In this document: in pieces, positions 1 to 6,392 of the stretch
Layout of the letters: each line of letters opens with the position of its first letter
How positions within the stretch are numbered: position 1 is the first letter of the stretch
Source: Desulfobacterales bacterium
GTDB lineage: Bacteria > Desulfobacterota > Desulfobacteria > Desulfobacterales > UBA2174_A
Assembly: GCA_025454075.1 (NCBI GenBank)
Contig: JALOPD010000159.1
Coordinates: 1 to 10,856 of the forward strand
DNA: 10,856 bases
Direction of reading: 5' to 3'
Position numbers and translations under genes: made by a program
The notes under the pieces: model-generated
What the model saw: only the letters and a program-made list of their open reading frames with translations
Told to the model about the DNA's origin: nothing
Database searches by the model: none

Positions 1-102
1 GCCTCGCACCCGATGGAGGTGTTGCCCCGGGGCTTGAAATGCTCACGTACCGGCGTGTACGCTCCGCTTTCAACCCCCGGGGCGCCTTGCCCTCGGGCGT
101 GA
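1..102. repeat. GTAC-centred imperfect palindrome (may extend beyond window start)
   Basis: The sequence 23-50 is an imperfect reverse complement of 57-84, matching at 20 of 28 positions by eye. The two arms face each other across a 6-base loop (51-56) with GTAC on both sides (47-50 and 57-60). Conserved arm blocks are GCCCCGGGG and TTGAAA. Weaker complementarity continues outward, with one bulged base, between about 5-22 and 85-102. No open frame of believable composition covers it. The design resembles the element at 2007-2134. It is probably a dispersed non-coding repeat or a long hairpin at the 3' end of a neighbouring transcript. The left boundary cannot be seen because the window begins here. 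Confidence 0.6.
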
Positions 103-323
103 TTCAGGGGTTTGAAACCGCTTCAACCAGTGTTTGAGAAATGCGGGATGGGTTTGACACGCTGCGGGAAATCGCATAAGGAGCGGGCTGGCTGCCGTAC
201 GCAGGGTCGTTGAACGGGTGGTTGCGGCGCGCTGCGGCGGGCACCCCGATCCGCTTGACAACGGCTGCCGTCGCACCGGTTCAATTGTGGGTTTATTAAG
301 ATTGCGAGCGTGGAGCAAAGAAT
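103..323 (+). other. Intergenic leader upstream of the membrane-protein gene
   Basis: No gene is supported here. What can be seen is a short odd palindrome GGTTTGAAACC at 109-119, a copy of the 12-base word GCAGGGTCGTTG at 201-212 that recurs at 4146-4157, and a TTGACA hexamer at 255-260. The hexamer lies 19 bases before TTCAAT (280-285), a poor promoter match with an over-long spacer. A Shine-Dalgarno-like GGAG at 312-315 precedes the ATG at 324 by 8 bases. The rest holds nothing I recognise. Confidence 0.35.
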
Positions 324-764
324 ATGGGGATTCAAATTTTTCCCGCGGAGCGGATGCACACCGACTTCCCGTGGCAGCTGTGGGCGGTCGGCTGGCTGGC
401 CATCTTCAAAGCCGTCCTCTGGCTCGCCTACGAGCCGGCGGTTTCCGATGCGATTCTGAGGCTGGTCGGCTGGAAGTATCTCCTGGGGGCGGCGCCGCTG
501 CTGGTGTGCGGGGTCGGGCTGTGGCGGCGCGAGCGCTGGGCGGCCTGGGGGCTGACCGTGCTGGCGGCCGCCGACCTGCTGCTGCTGATCGGGGTGCCCC
601 AGAGCATCCATGCCTATCTGGTCGATTCCGAGGTTTTTCTCTTTTCGGTGGTCCTGTCGCTGGTGGTGCAGGTCTGCGGGGGGCCGCTGGGGAGTCTCCT
701 CATTCTGTGCGCCGCCCCCGCCATGTTTCGCTGCACCCGCAAGGCCGGCGCGGCTTCGAGGTAG
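324..764 (+). CDS. Small hypothetical integral membrane protein, four predicted helices
   Basis: The product is 146 residues and I do not recognise its family. Hydrophobic stretches at about residues 17-36, 50-67, 73-92 and 103-134 suggest four membrane segments joined by short loops; charged residues (RRER at 68-71, then a basic RCTRK tail) probably lie on the cytoplasmic side. There is no signal peptide distinct from the first helix and no enzymatic motif. GGAG at 312-315, 8 bases before the ATG, supports the start. The gene converges on the E2 gene with only 12 bases between the two stop codons and no terminator-like hairpin between them. It stands alone on its strand here, so the context gives no functional hint. 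Composition fits a real membrane protein rather than a chance frame, but function is unknown. Confidence 0.7.
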   Translation: MGIQIFPAERMHTDFPWQLWAVGWLAIFKAVLWLAYEPAVSDAILRLVGWKYLLGAAPLLVCGVGLWRRERWAAWGLTVLAAADLLLLIGVPQSIHAYLVDSEVFLFSVVLSLVVQVCGGPLGSLLILCAAPAMFRCTRKAGAASR

Positions 765-776
765 CGTTCCCGCGCC

Positions 777-1952
777 TCAGGCCGTCAACGCCTCCGGGTT
801 TTCCAGGTGCTGCTTGAGGCGGGCGATGAACGTGGCCGCCAGGGCGCCGTCCACCGCGCGGTGGTCCACGGACAAGGTCATCGTCAGCATGTCGCGGATG
901 CAAATCTCGGAATCGTTCCGCACCACCGGCCGCTTCTGCACGCCGCCGACCGCCAGGATGCCCGTTTCGGGCGGGTTGATGATGGCGGTGAAGGCCTCGA
1001 CCCCCAGCATGCCCAGGTTGCTCACCGTGAAGCACGCGGGTTCCGTCGCGGTGAGTTTGCCCTGGCGCGCGCCGGCCGCAAGCTCCCGGGACCGGCGGGC
1101 GATGTCGGCCAGGGCCAGCCGGTCCGCCCGGGCGACCATCGGGACCAGCACCCCCTCGTCCAGGTTGACCGCGATGCCCACGTTGACGTCCTCCAGGTAA
1201 ACGATCCTGTCCTCCAGCAGCCGGCAGTTCACGGCGGGGGTCTCGCGCAGGGCCAGGGCCGCGGCCTTCACGATCAGGTCGGTGATGGAAACGGCGGCGC
1301 CCTCCTCGCGGTTGACGCGGTCCCGCAGCGCGAGGGCCGCGGTGACGTCCGCCGACACCGTGACGTAGAAGTGCGGGATGGTCTGCTTGCTCTGCACCAT
1401 GCGGCGCGCGATGGTTTGACGCATGCGGGACAGGGGCTCGGCCTGGCCGCGCAGCGCCTGCACGGACAGCTTGCGCTTCTCCACATGGAGCAGCACGTCC
1501 TTTTCAGTGATCCGGCCCTGGGGGCCGCTGCCCGCGACCCCGGACAGGTCGACGCTCTTTTCGGCGGCCAGTTTCCTGGCCCGCCCCGTGATCTTATGCC
1601 GGTCGCCCGCCTCACCGCCCGCACCCGGCAGCCGGCTGCGGATGGCGGAGAGATCCAGGGGTTTTTCCGCCGCCGCCGGCTCGGACAGCAACCGGTCGAG
1701 GTCGAGCGGCTCGCCCGCCTCCCCGACGACGCCGATCACGGCGAAGATCGGCACTTTCGTCCCCGCGGCCGCAACGATCTTGAGCAGCACGCCGTCGCTC
1801 GGGCTTTCCACCTCGAAAACGGCCTTCTCGGTCTCCACCTCGCAGATGACGTCCCCGCGCCGGATGGGATCGCCCTCCTTCTTGAACCAGCGGACGACGT
1901 AACCCTCGGTGATGTCCTGCCCGCCCTGGGGCATGATGATTTTGACCGCCAT
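777..1952 (-). CDS. Dihydrolipoamide acyltransferase, E2 of a 2-oxo acid dehydrogenase complex
   Basis: This 391-residue protein is the E2 core: it takes the acyl group from E1 on a lipoyl arm and passes it to CoA in the cytoplasm. Domains in order are an N-terminal lipoyl domain (about 1-80) with the lipoylated lysine in VETEKAVFE (K43), a linker, a peripheral subunit-binding domain (about 119-155, ending GSGPQGRITEKDV) and a catalytic domain (about 165-391) with the active-site motif DHRAVDG (H364, D368, G369). It has one lipoyl domain and a usual length for a single-lipoyl E2. The ATG start is preceded by GGAT and, further off, GAGGA. It is third in the E1-alpha, E1-beta, E2 order, separated from E1-beta by a 180-base gap holding a palindrome. 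Substrate is uncertain: acetoin, pyruvate and branched-chain E2s share these motifs. Confidence 0.93.
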   Translation of the reverse strand: MAVKIIMPQGGQDITEGYVVRWFKKEGDPIRRGDVICEVETEKAVFEVESPSDGVLLKIVAAAGTKVPIFAVIGVVGEAGEPLDLDRLLSEPAAAEKPLDLSAIRSRLPGAGGEAGDRHKITGRARKLAAEKSVDLSGVAGSGPQGRITEKDVLLHVEKRKLSVQALRGQAEPLSRMRQTIARRMVQSKQTIPHFYVTVSADVTAALALRDRVNREEGAAVSITDLIVKAAALALRETPAVNCRLLEDRIVYLEDVNVGIAVNLDEGVLVPMVARADRLALADIARRSRELAAGARQGKLTATEPACFTVSNLGMLGVEAFTAIINPPETGILAVGGVQKRPVVRNDSEICIRDMLTMTLSVDHRAVDGALAATFIARLKQHLENPEALTA

Positions 1953-2006
1953 TGTTATCCAACGTCCTCACAGGAATAGATGGGTGTTGCTACCCACACT
2001 GGAGCC

Positions 2007-2134
2007 GAGCGGCTGATCAGAAATGCCCAGATGCAAGGCACGCGAAATCCCGAGAAATGAGGCGTACGCACAGTACGTCGCAATGACGAGGGGTGAGCGT
2101 AACGCCGCAGATGGGTATTTATCATCAGCCGCTC
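2007..2134. repeat. 128-bp imperfect palindrome between E1-beta and E2 genes
   Basis: The ends 2007-2029 and 2112-2134 are reverse complements at 20 of 23 positions. They are placed symmetrically about 2070.5, exactly where the inner arms GGCGTAC (2061-2067) and GTACGTC (2073-2079) face each other across the 5-base loop GCACA. Intermediate segments pair only partly. The element has no plausible open frame and no target-site duplication that I can see. Its right arm overlaps the last two bases used in the E1-beta stop codon. It shares the GTAC-loop-GTAC centre with the element at 1-102. The likeliest reading is a dispersed, possibly transposase-mobilised, non-coding palindrome that would fold as a long hairpin in the operon mRNA. 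I have an unverified impression of having seen related intergenic sequence in Desulfobacterales. Confidence 0.72.
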
Positions 2135-3104
2135 ACACCATGCGCAGAACGCCCGCGACGATGTCCTCCACCGACGGGACGCAGGCTTTTTCGATGTTCA
2201 GGTTGTACGGGATGGGCGTGTTGCGGCCGGCGATGCGCAGCACCGGGCCGTCCAGGTCGTCGTAGGCCTCTTCCATGAGCATGGCCGCGATGTCCCCGCC
2301 CACCCCGCCGCGTTTGACCGCCTCGTGCACGACGATCGCGCGGCCGGTCTTGCGGGCGGATGCGAGGATCGTCTCCTTATCCAGCGGGGCGAGCGTCCGC
2401 AGGTCGACCACCTCCACGCTGATGCCGTCCGCCTCCAGCGCCGCGGCCGCCTCGAGGCATTTGAGGGTCATGTGGGAATAGGTGATCAGGCTGACGTCCG
2501 TCCCGCTTTTCTTGACCTCGGCCCGGCCCAGCGGGATGACGTATTCCTCCTCGGGGACCGGGCCCCGGGTCATGTAGAGCAGCTTGTGCTCGATAAAGAT
2601 GACGGGCTGGTCGTCCCGGATGGCGGCCTTGAGCAGCCCGCAGGCGTCGCGCGGGGTGGAGGGCATAGCCACTTTCAGGCCGGGGATGTGGTAAAAAAGG
2701 GCCTCGAGGCTCTGGGAGTGCTGGGCGGCCAAGCCGTTTCCGGCGCCCCCCTGGGTCCTCAGCACCATGGGCACGCGGCACTGGCCGCCGGATATGAACT
2801 CCTGCTTGGCCGCCTGGTTGACGATCTGGTCCATGGCCAGCATGGCAAAGTCGACGAAGAGGATCTCGACCACCGGGCGGCAGCCGATGAGGGCCGCCCC
2901 GACCGCCATGCCGGTGAAGGAGGCTTCGGCGATGGGGGTGTCGATCACCCGCCGGGGGCCGTATTTTTTCAGAAGGCCCTCCGTCACCTTGTAGGAGCCT
3001 CCGCGCTCGGCGATCGTCTCGCCCATCAGGAACACCAGGGGGTCGCGCCGCATCTCCTCGTCCAGCGCCCGGCGCAAGGCCTCGCGGTACATCATTTCAG
3101 CCAT
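2133..3104 (-). CDS. 2-oxo acid dehydrogenase E1 component, beta subunit (acetoin/pyruvate type)
   Basis: With the E1-alpha subunit this 323-residue protein forms the thiamine-diphosphate E1 heterotetramer that decarboxylates the 2-oxo acid (or cleaves acetoin) and acylates the E2 lipoyl arm. Family landmarks are FLMGETIAERGG near the N-terminus, DTPIAEASFTG with the conserved glutamate E60, LFVDFAMLAMDQIVNQAAK (84-100), the AAQHSQ segment with H129, and the C-terminal transketolase domain with VVDLRTLAPLD. Length is normal. I chose the ATG at 3104 because GAGGA lies 8 bases upstream. A GTG at 3119 overlaps the E1-alpha stop as GTGA, but its own purine stretch directly abuts it. Either way the two E1 genes are tightly coupled. 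The stop codon is partly formed by the arm of the palindrome at 2007-2134. Confidence 0.93.
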   Translation of the reverse strand: MAEMMYREALRRALDEEMRRDPLVFLMGETIAERGGSYKVTEGLLKKYGPRRVIDTPIAEASFTGMAVGAALIGCRPVVEILFVDFAMLAMDQIVNQAAKQEFISGGQCRVPMVLRTQGGAGNGLAAQHSQSLEALFYHIPGLKVAMPSTPRDACGLLKAAIRDDQPVIFIEHKLLYMTRGPVPEEEYVIPLGRAEVKKSGTDVSLITYSHMTLKCLEAAAALEADGISVEVVDLRTLAPLDKETILASARKTGRAIVVHEAVKRGGVGGDIAAMLMEEAYDDLDGPVLRIAGRNTPIPYNLNIEKACVPSVEDIVAGVLRMV

Positions 3105-3115
3105 TTCGTTTGTCC

Positions 3116-4096
3116 TCACTCCTCAAGGGTGGAAAGGAATTCCTCCACCGGCGGATCGGGGCTGCTGCGGGCGAACTCCACCGCCGCTTTCAGCTCGGCG
3201 TCCACCCGGGCCTCGACGGCGGCGACCCGGCCCTCGTCGGCGATGGCCCGGCGCATGAGGATCAGCGGGTCGCGCGCCTTCCACCGGGCCAGGGTGTCCG
3301 GGTCCATGTAGAGGCCGGGGTCGTTCACGTGGTGCCCGCCGTGGCGGTAGGTCCGGGCTTCGATCAGGGTGGGGCCTTCGCCCCGGCGCGCGCGCTCCAC
3401 GGCCTTGAGCGTTTCGCGGTACACGGCCGGCGCATCGTTGCCGTCCACGCAAACCCCGGGAACGCCGTAGGCCGGGCCCCGGCCGGCCAGGTCGCAGCAG
3501 CCCGTGGCACACTCGATGGGGGTCGAGACGGCGTAGTGGTTGTTCTCCAGCAGGTAGACGACCGGCAGCCGGTAAATGCCGGCCAGGTTCAGCGATTCGG
3601 CGAACACGCCGTTGTTGGAAGCCCCGTCGCTGAAGAAGGCCGCCACCACCTGGTCCGTGCCCTTGACCTTGATGCCCATGCCCGCCCCGGTGGCGATGGG
3701 GATGCCGCCGCCGACGATGCCGTTCGCCCCCAAATGGTTGAGCGCCGTGCTGGAGATGTGCATCGAACCGCCGCGCCCCCGGCAGTAGCCGGTGGCCTTG
3801 CCCATGATCTCGGCCATCATCAGCCGCAGGTCGGCGCCTTTGCAGATGCAGTGGCCGTGCCCGCGGTGCGTGCTGCCGATGTAGTCATCGGGCCGGAGGG
3901 CGGCGCAGGCGCCGGCCGCCACGGCTTCCTCGCCGATGTACGGGTGCAGGTAGCCGCGGATAAGCCCCTGGCGGTAGTACTCGACGCACGCCAGCTCGAA
4001 CTGCCGCGTTGCATAGATGTTACGGTACATCCCGAGCAAAATGGACTCGTGGACCTGCCCGGCGCCGCCATCGCCCCTGTCTGTCGTTTTTTTCAT
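3116..4096 (-). CDS. 2-oxo acid dehydrogenase E1 component, alpha subunit (acetoin/pyruvate type)
   Basis: The 326-residue product binds thiamine diphosphate and Mg2+ and catalyses the first, decarboxylating half-reaction with E1-beta. Visible landmarks are the YIGEEAVAAG region (53-62), STHRGHGHCICKG (75-87), GRGGSMHIS (107-115) and the cofactor motif SDGASNNG (156-163), followed by ESLNLAGIYRLPVVYLLENN and the TYRHGGHHVNDP loop (249-260). In most relatives the cofactor motif begins GDG; here it begins SDG. Similarity of layout is greatest to acetoin dehydrogenase alpha subunits, but substrate is not proven. The frame stays open upstream to 4216. I chose ATG 4096 because family homology begins close after it and the upstream extension is low-complexity and unlike the family. 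It is first of the E1/E2 genes, 146 bases after the transaldolase gene. Confidence 0.92.
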   Translation of the reverse strand: MKKTTDRGDGGAGQVHESILLGMYRNIYATRQFELACVEYYRQGLIRGYLHPYIGEEAVAAGACAALRPDDYIGSTHRGHGHCICKGADLRLMMAEIMGKATGYCRGRGGSMHISSTALNHLGANGIVGGGIPIATGAGMGIKVKGTDQVVAAFFSDGASNNGVFAESLNLAGIYRLPVVYLLENNHYAVSTPIECATGCCDLAGRGPAYGVPGVCVDGNDAPAVYRETLKAVERARRGEGPTLIEARTYRHGGHHVNDPGLYMDPDTLARWKARDPLILMRRAIADEGRVAAVEARVDAELKAAVEFARSSPDPPVEEFLSTLEE

Positions 4097-4132
4097 GAAG
4101 GATCTCTGTGATGTCGGGCTTGTCTTGCGGGG

Positions 4133-4162
4133 GCGGCCTCCGGCCGCAGGGTCGTTGCGGCC
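4133..4162 (-). promoter_or_regulatory. Competing GC hairpins in the E1-alpha leader
   Basis: Three complementary hexamers lie in the E1-alpha 5' leader: GCGGCC at 4133-4138, GGCCGC at 4142-4147 and GCGGCC at 4157-4162. The middle one can pair with either neighbour (3-base or 9-base loop), so the two hairpins exclude each other. No run of T follows in either direction, so it is not a plain intrinsic terminator. It could be an attenuator-like leader or part of a small dispersed repeat; the adjoining word GGGTCGTTGCG recurs at 5534-5544. Confidence 0.35.
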
Positions 4163-4211
4163 GAACGCCGTTCCCAAAATCATGAATGGGTCGAGCCTTC
4201 CGCCCGACAAA

Positions 4212-4241
4212 TTCATACAATTTGATGATGTTGATGGTTAA
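4212..4241 (-). promoter_or_regulatory. Candidate promoter for the E1-alpha/E1-beta/E2 genes
   Basis: Read on the minus strand, TTAACC (4241-4236) and TATGAA (4217-4212) are separated by 18 bases, each matching the sigma-70 consensus at 4 of 6 positions, in the only AT-rich stretch of this intergenic region. A better -35 word, TTGACT (4246-4241), overlaps the transaldolase stop codon but is 23 bases from the same -10. A start near 4205 would give a leader of about 110 bases containing the competing hairpins. Weak, composition-based call. Confidence 0.28.
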
Positions 4242-4242
4242 G

Positions 4243-5436
4243 TCAAGAAAAAAGACGAAGGCGCTCGGCGATGAACTCCACCATGTGGCGGGCGGCCAGG
4301 CTGAATTCCTTGGCGGTGGTCTGCAGGGCCGGGTGGGTGGTGAACTCGCCGCTGGAATAGCCGTCCTCCCGGTAGCCCCTCTCGAAGTACGGGATCCGCA
4401 GGAGCTTCTCCAGGACCGGAGGCGGCACCGGTTCGGCCCACTGGTTCGTGAACTCCAAGTCCGGCGCCTGGAGCAGCAGGGATTCCAGAAACGAGGGCGG
4501 CAGCGTGTAGACGATGTCCGCGCCCGCGATCTTCTCGAGGTGCCAGACATGGGTGTAGCCGTCCACAACGGGGCTGACGCGCATCGAGCTCAGCAGCATC
4601 TTGCCGGGATAGTCCGGGTTTTCCTCGATCAGCCGGCAGGCCCGCTTCATCAGCGCGATCTCCGCCCAGCGCACGTCGCTTTCGCTCAAGTCCAGGCCGA
4701 TCTCCTCCGCCTCCGGCTGCAGGGCCCCCAGGGTGCCGAAGCGCGAACTCATCACCGTGATGACCGAGCGCCAGCCGGAGAGGTCGACCCCGGCGGCCCG
4801 CGCCTCCCGCAACCCCTGCGCAACGGCCTCCATGCAGGCCACGACCTGGGAAATGACGAGCGAAACGGTGTTGTTCGTCGGAACCCCTCGGGCCGTCAGG
4901 CGGCGGATGGCCTCGTAGCCTTCGGCGGTGCCCGGTATCTTGATCATGATGTTGGGCGACAATCCGTGGAGCTCGATTCCCTGGGCGGTCATCCGGTCCG
5001 CATCGTGCCGGGCGCGCGGGTCGGCCTGGGCCGAGAAGAACCCGTATTTGCGCCGGCTGGCCTCGAACTGCGGCAGAAAGGCCCCGGCGCCGCGGCGGGC
5101 GATCTCCTTGTAGGTCTGCCAGAAGACGGCCTCGGCATCGGCCCGCCGGTCGGCACGGATGACATCGTCGATCCAGCCCGACCAGTAGGCGGGGTTGTCC
5201 TTGATCGCGTTGAGCGTGAGCCGGGGGTTGGTGGTGACGCCGCGGAAGAGGTTTTGCTCGGGCGGGTTGGCGTCGCAGAAGAGCCGGTCCAGCCAGACGG
5301 TCATCTCCCGGGGTTCGGCGGCTTTGGCGATCATCCGCCGGCGCCAGGGGTCGTACACCAGCGGCGAGGAATCCCACCACAGCTCGGCCAGCGGTTGGGC
5401 CGCCTGGAGTTTTTCTAAGACGCTGGGTCGAACCAT
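4243..5436 (-). CDS. Transaldolase-family protein, long form (about 397 aa)
   Basis: Transaldolases move a three-carbon dihydroxyacetone unit between sugar phosphates through a lysine Schiff base. Family signatures are clear: GVTTNPRL (66-73, the TTNP strand), PNIMIKIPGTAEG with the likely Schiff-base lysine K166, NNTVSLVIS (188-196) matching the usual N-x-T-x-x-F-S strand, and a later SSMRVSPVVDGYTHV / ADIVYTLPPSFLE segment matching the end of the barrel. At about 397 residues it is longer than the classic 316-residue TalB and nearer the long bacterial transaldolases. Start: ATG 5436 has a weak GAG 9 bases upstream; ATG 5463 in frame adds nine residues but has no ribosome binding site. It lies 185 bases downstream of the hydrolase gene and 146 bases before E1-alpha. 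Sugar specificity is unknown, and a related aldolase activity is possible. Confidence 0.82.
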   Translation of the reverse strand: MVRPSVLEKLQAAQPLAELWWDSSPLVYDPWRRRMIAKAAEPREMTVWLDRLFCDANPPEQNLFRGVTTNPRLTLNAIKDNPAYWSGWIDDVIRADRRADAEAVFWQTYKEIARRGAGAFLPQFEASRRKYGFFSAQADPRARHDADRMTAQGIELHGLSPNIMIKIPGTAEGYEAIRRLTARGVPTNNTVSLVISQVVACMEAVAQGLREARAAGVDLSGWRSVITVMSSRFGTLGALQPEAEEIGLDLSESDVRWAEIALMKRACRLIEENPDYPGKMLLSSMRVSPVVDGYTHVWHLEKIAGADIVYTLPPSFLESLLLQAPDLEFTNQWAEPVPPPVLEKLLRIPYFERGYREDGYSSGEFTTHPALQTTAKEFSLAARHMVEFIAERLRLFS

Positions 5437-5494
5437 GAGTTTGGTCTCGCCACCATGGGCCATCGATCGGGTTCAGACGACGGATCGCCGCCAT

Positions 5495-5536
5495 CCCGGG
5501 AAAGCGGCGGCGCCTTTGGGCCCCTTGCCGCCCGGG
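5495..5536 (-). repeat. GC-rich imperfect hairpin upstream of the transaldolase gene
   Basis: CCCGG (5495-5499) and GCGGC (5504-5508) pair with GCCGC (5527-5531) and CCGGG (5532-5536), giving a two-part stem with a 4-base bulge and an 18-base loop that itself contains GGCGCC and GGGCCC. No T run follows on the minus strand, so it is not a standard terminator. It adjoins the word GGGTCGTTGCG (5534-5544), also present next to the hairpins at 4133-4162, suggesting the same type of leader element upstream of both genes. Confidence 0.35.
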
Positions 5537-5621
5537 TCGTTGCGAAAATGGTTAGCTACCACCAAACGAAAAGCTTGTAAAGCAACCGGTGGCGTTTGCG
5601 GTCGGGCCGGGTCGGATATCG

Positions 5622-6392
5622 TTACGGGCGTGCCATGAACTCTTTGACGGCGTGCAGGAAGCCCTGCGGGTCGTCCACGTGCACCCAGTGGCCGGCGTGG
5701 GGGATGGTCGCCAGCTCCGCCTGCGGAAAGTCGTGCTTGAGCTCAACCCAGTCCGCGTCACGGATGTAGTCGGAGCGGCCGCCGCGGATGAAAAGAGAGG
5801 GAACGGGCGTTCGGGGGACCGCCACCGGCCCGCAGATGACGTCGACGGTGCGGCGGATGGCCTCCAGGTTGACTTTCCAGCGGTAGCTCCCGTCCGGAAG
5901 GTGATCCAGGTTTTTCAGCAGAAAAAGACGGACGGCGGGGTCCGGGATGGCCGGCCGGAGCCTCTTCTCGGCGTCCTTCAGGCGGGTGAGCGATTCCAGG
6001 TCCAGGCGCGCCAGCGCCTCGACCGCTTCGGCGTAAACCGGGCGGGAGGCCCGGTGGGTGATATCCACGACGACCAGCCGCTCCAGCCGTTCGGGAAAGA
6101 GGGCGGCGCACCGCAGGGCGACCTTTCCGCCCATGGAGTGGCCGAGGAGCGAAACGCGGTCGAGGGCGAATTCGTCCATCAGCTGCTGCACATCGCCGGC
6201 CATGACGTCATAGTCGAAGCGCGCGCTGTGAAAGGACCGGCCGTGGTTGCGCAGGTCCGGGACATGCACGCAGAACCGCCGTCCCAGTTCCTTTGCCACC
6301 GGGTGCCAGTTGTCCCAGCAACCGAAGAGCCCGTGCAGGATGACAAGGGGCTTGCCGGCGCCGTAGCGCTTGCAGTGAAGCATCCGCTTCAT
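5622..6392 (-). CDS. Alpha/beta hydrolase, YbfF/ABHD11-like esterase
   Basis: This 256-residue cytoplasmic protein shows a complete alpha/beta-hydrolase set: oxyanion loop LHGLFG (19-24), DLRNHGRS (46-53), nucleophile elbow GHSMGGK with S86, acid residue in RGGRSDYI (D208) and catalytic histidine in PHAGHWVH (H235). The HGLFG / D-x-RNHG / GHSMGGK combination is typical of YbfF-type esterases, which hydrolyse short acyl or acyl-CoA esters; the physiological substrate is usually unknown. It has no signal peptide. Its ATG (6390-6392) overlaps the stop of the preceding aldolase-family gene as ATGA, so translation is probably coupled and the two proteins may act together. M4 (6383) is a less likely start because it loses that overlap. 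The hydrolase assignment is firm, the substrate is not. Confidence 0.88.
   Translation of the reverse strand: MKRMLHCKRYGAGKPLVILHGLFGCWDNWHPVAKELGRRFCVHVPDLRNHGRSFHSARFDYDVMAGDVQQLMDEFALDRVSLLGHSMGGKVALRCAALFPERLERLVVVDITHRASRPVYAEAVEALARLDLESLTRLKDAEKRLRPAIPDPAVRLFLLKNLDHLPDGSYRWKVNLEAIRRTVDVICGPVAVPRTPVPSLFIRGGRSDYIRDADWVELKHDFPQAELATIPHAGHWVHVDDPQGFLHAVKEFMARP

Noticed and set aside
807..1979. Long open frame (390 codons) on the plus strand opposite E2
   Set aside because: It is antisense to an unmistakable E2 gene, its translation is rich in His, Gln, Arg and Gly with no family motif, and it is a typical GC-driven shadow. The same holds for plus-strand frames at 2325-3311, 3110-4111, 4186-5418, 5589-6488 and 6680-7903 and the minus-strand frames at 8218-9723 and 9564-10574.
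1981..1996. Short stem TGGGT/ACCCA upstream of E2 as a terminator
   Set aside because: Only 5 base pairs, no T run, and it would sit inside the operon just before the E2 start.
2007..2134. Insertion sequence or CRISPR repeat
   Set aside because: No transposase frame, no visible target duplication, and only a single symmetric unit without direct repeats and spacers. It is a palindromic element only.
3105..3119. GTG start at 3119 for E1-beta
   Set aside because: It overlaps the E1-alpha stop as GTGA, but its purine stretch directly abuts it. ATG 3104 has GAGGA at a proper 8-base spacing.
3116..4216. E1-alpha starting at 4216
   Set aside because: The extra 40 residues run through the leader hairpins and candidate promoter and do not resemble the family. 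ATG 4096 starts just before recognisable homology.
5553..5581. Promoter TTTACA-17-TAGCTA for the transaldolase gene
   Set aside because: The -35 word is good on the minus strand but the -10 matches at only 2 of 6 positions, so it is not supportable as a feature.
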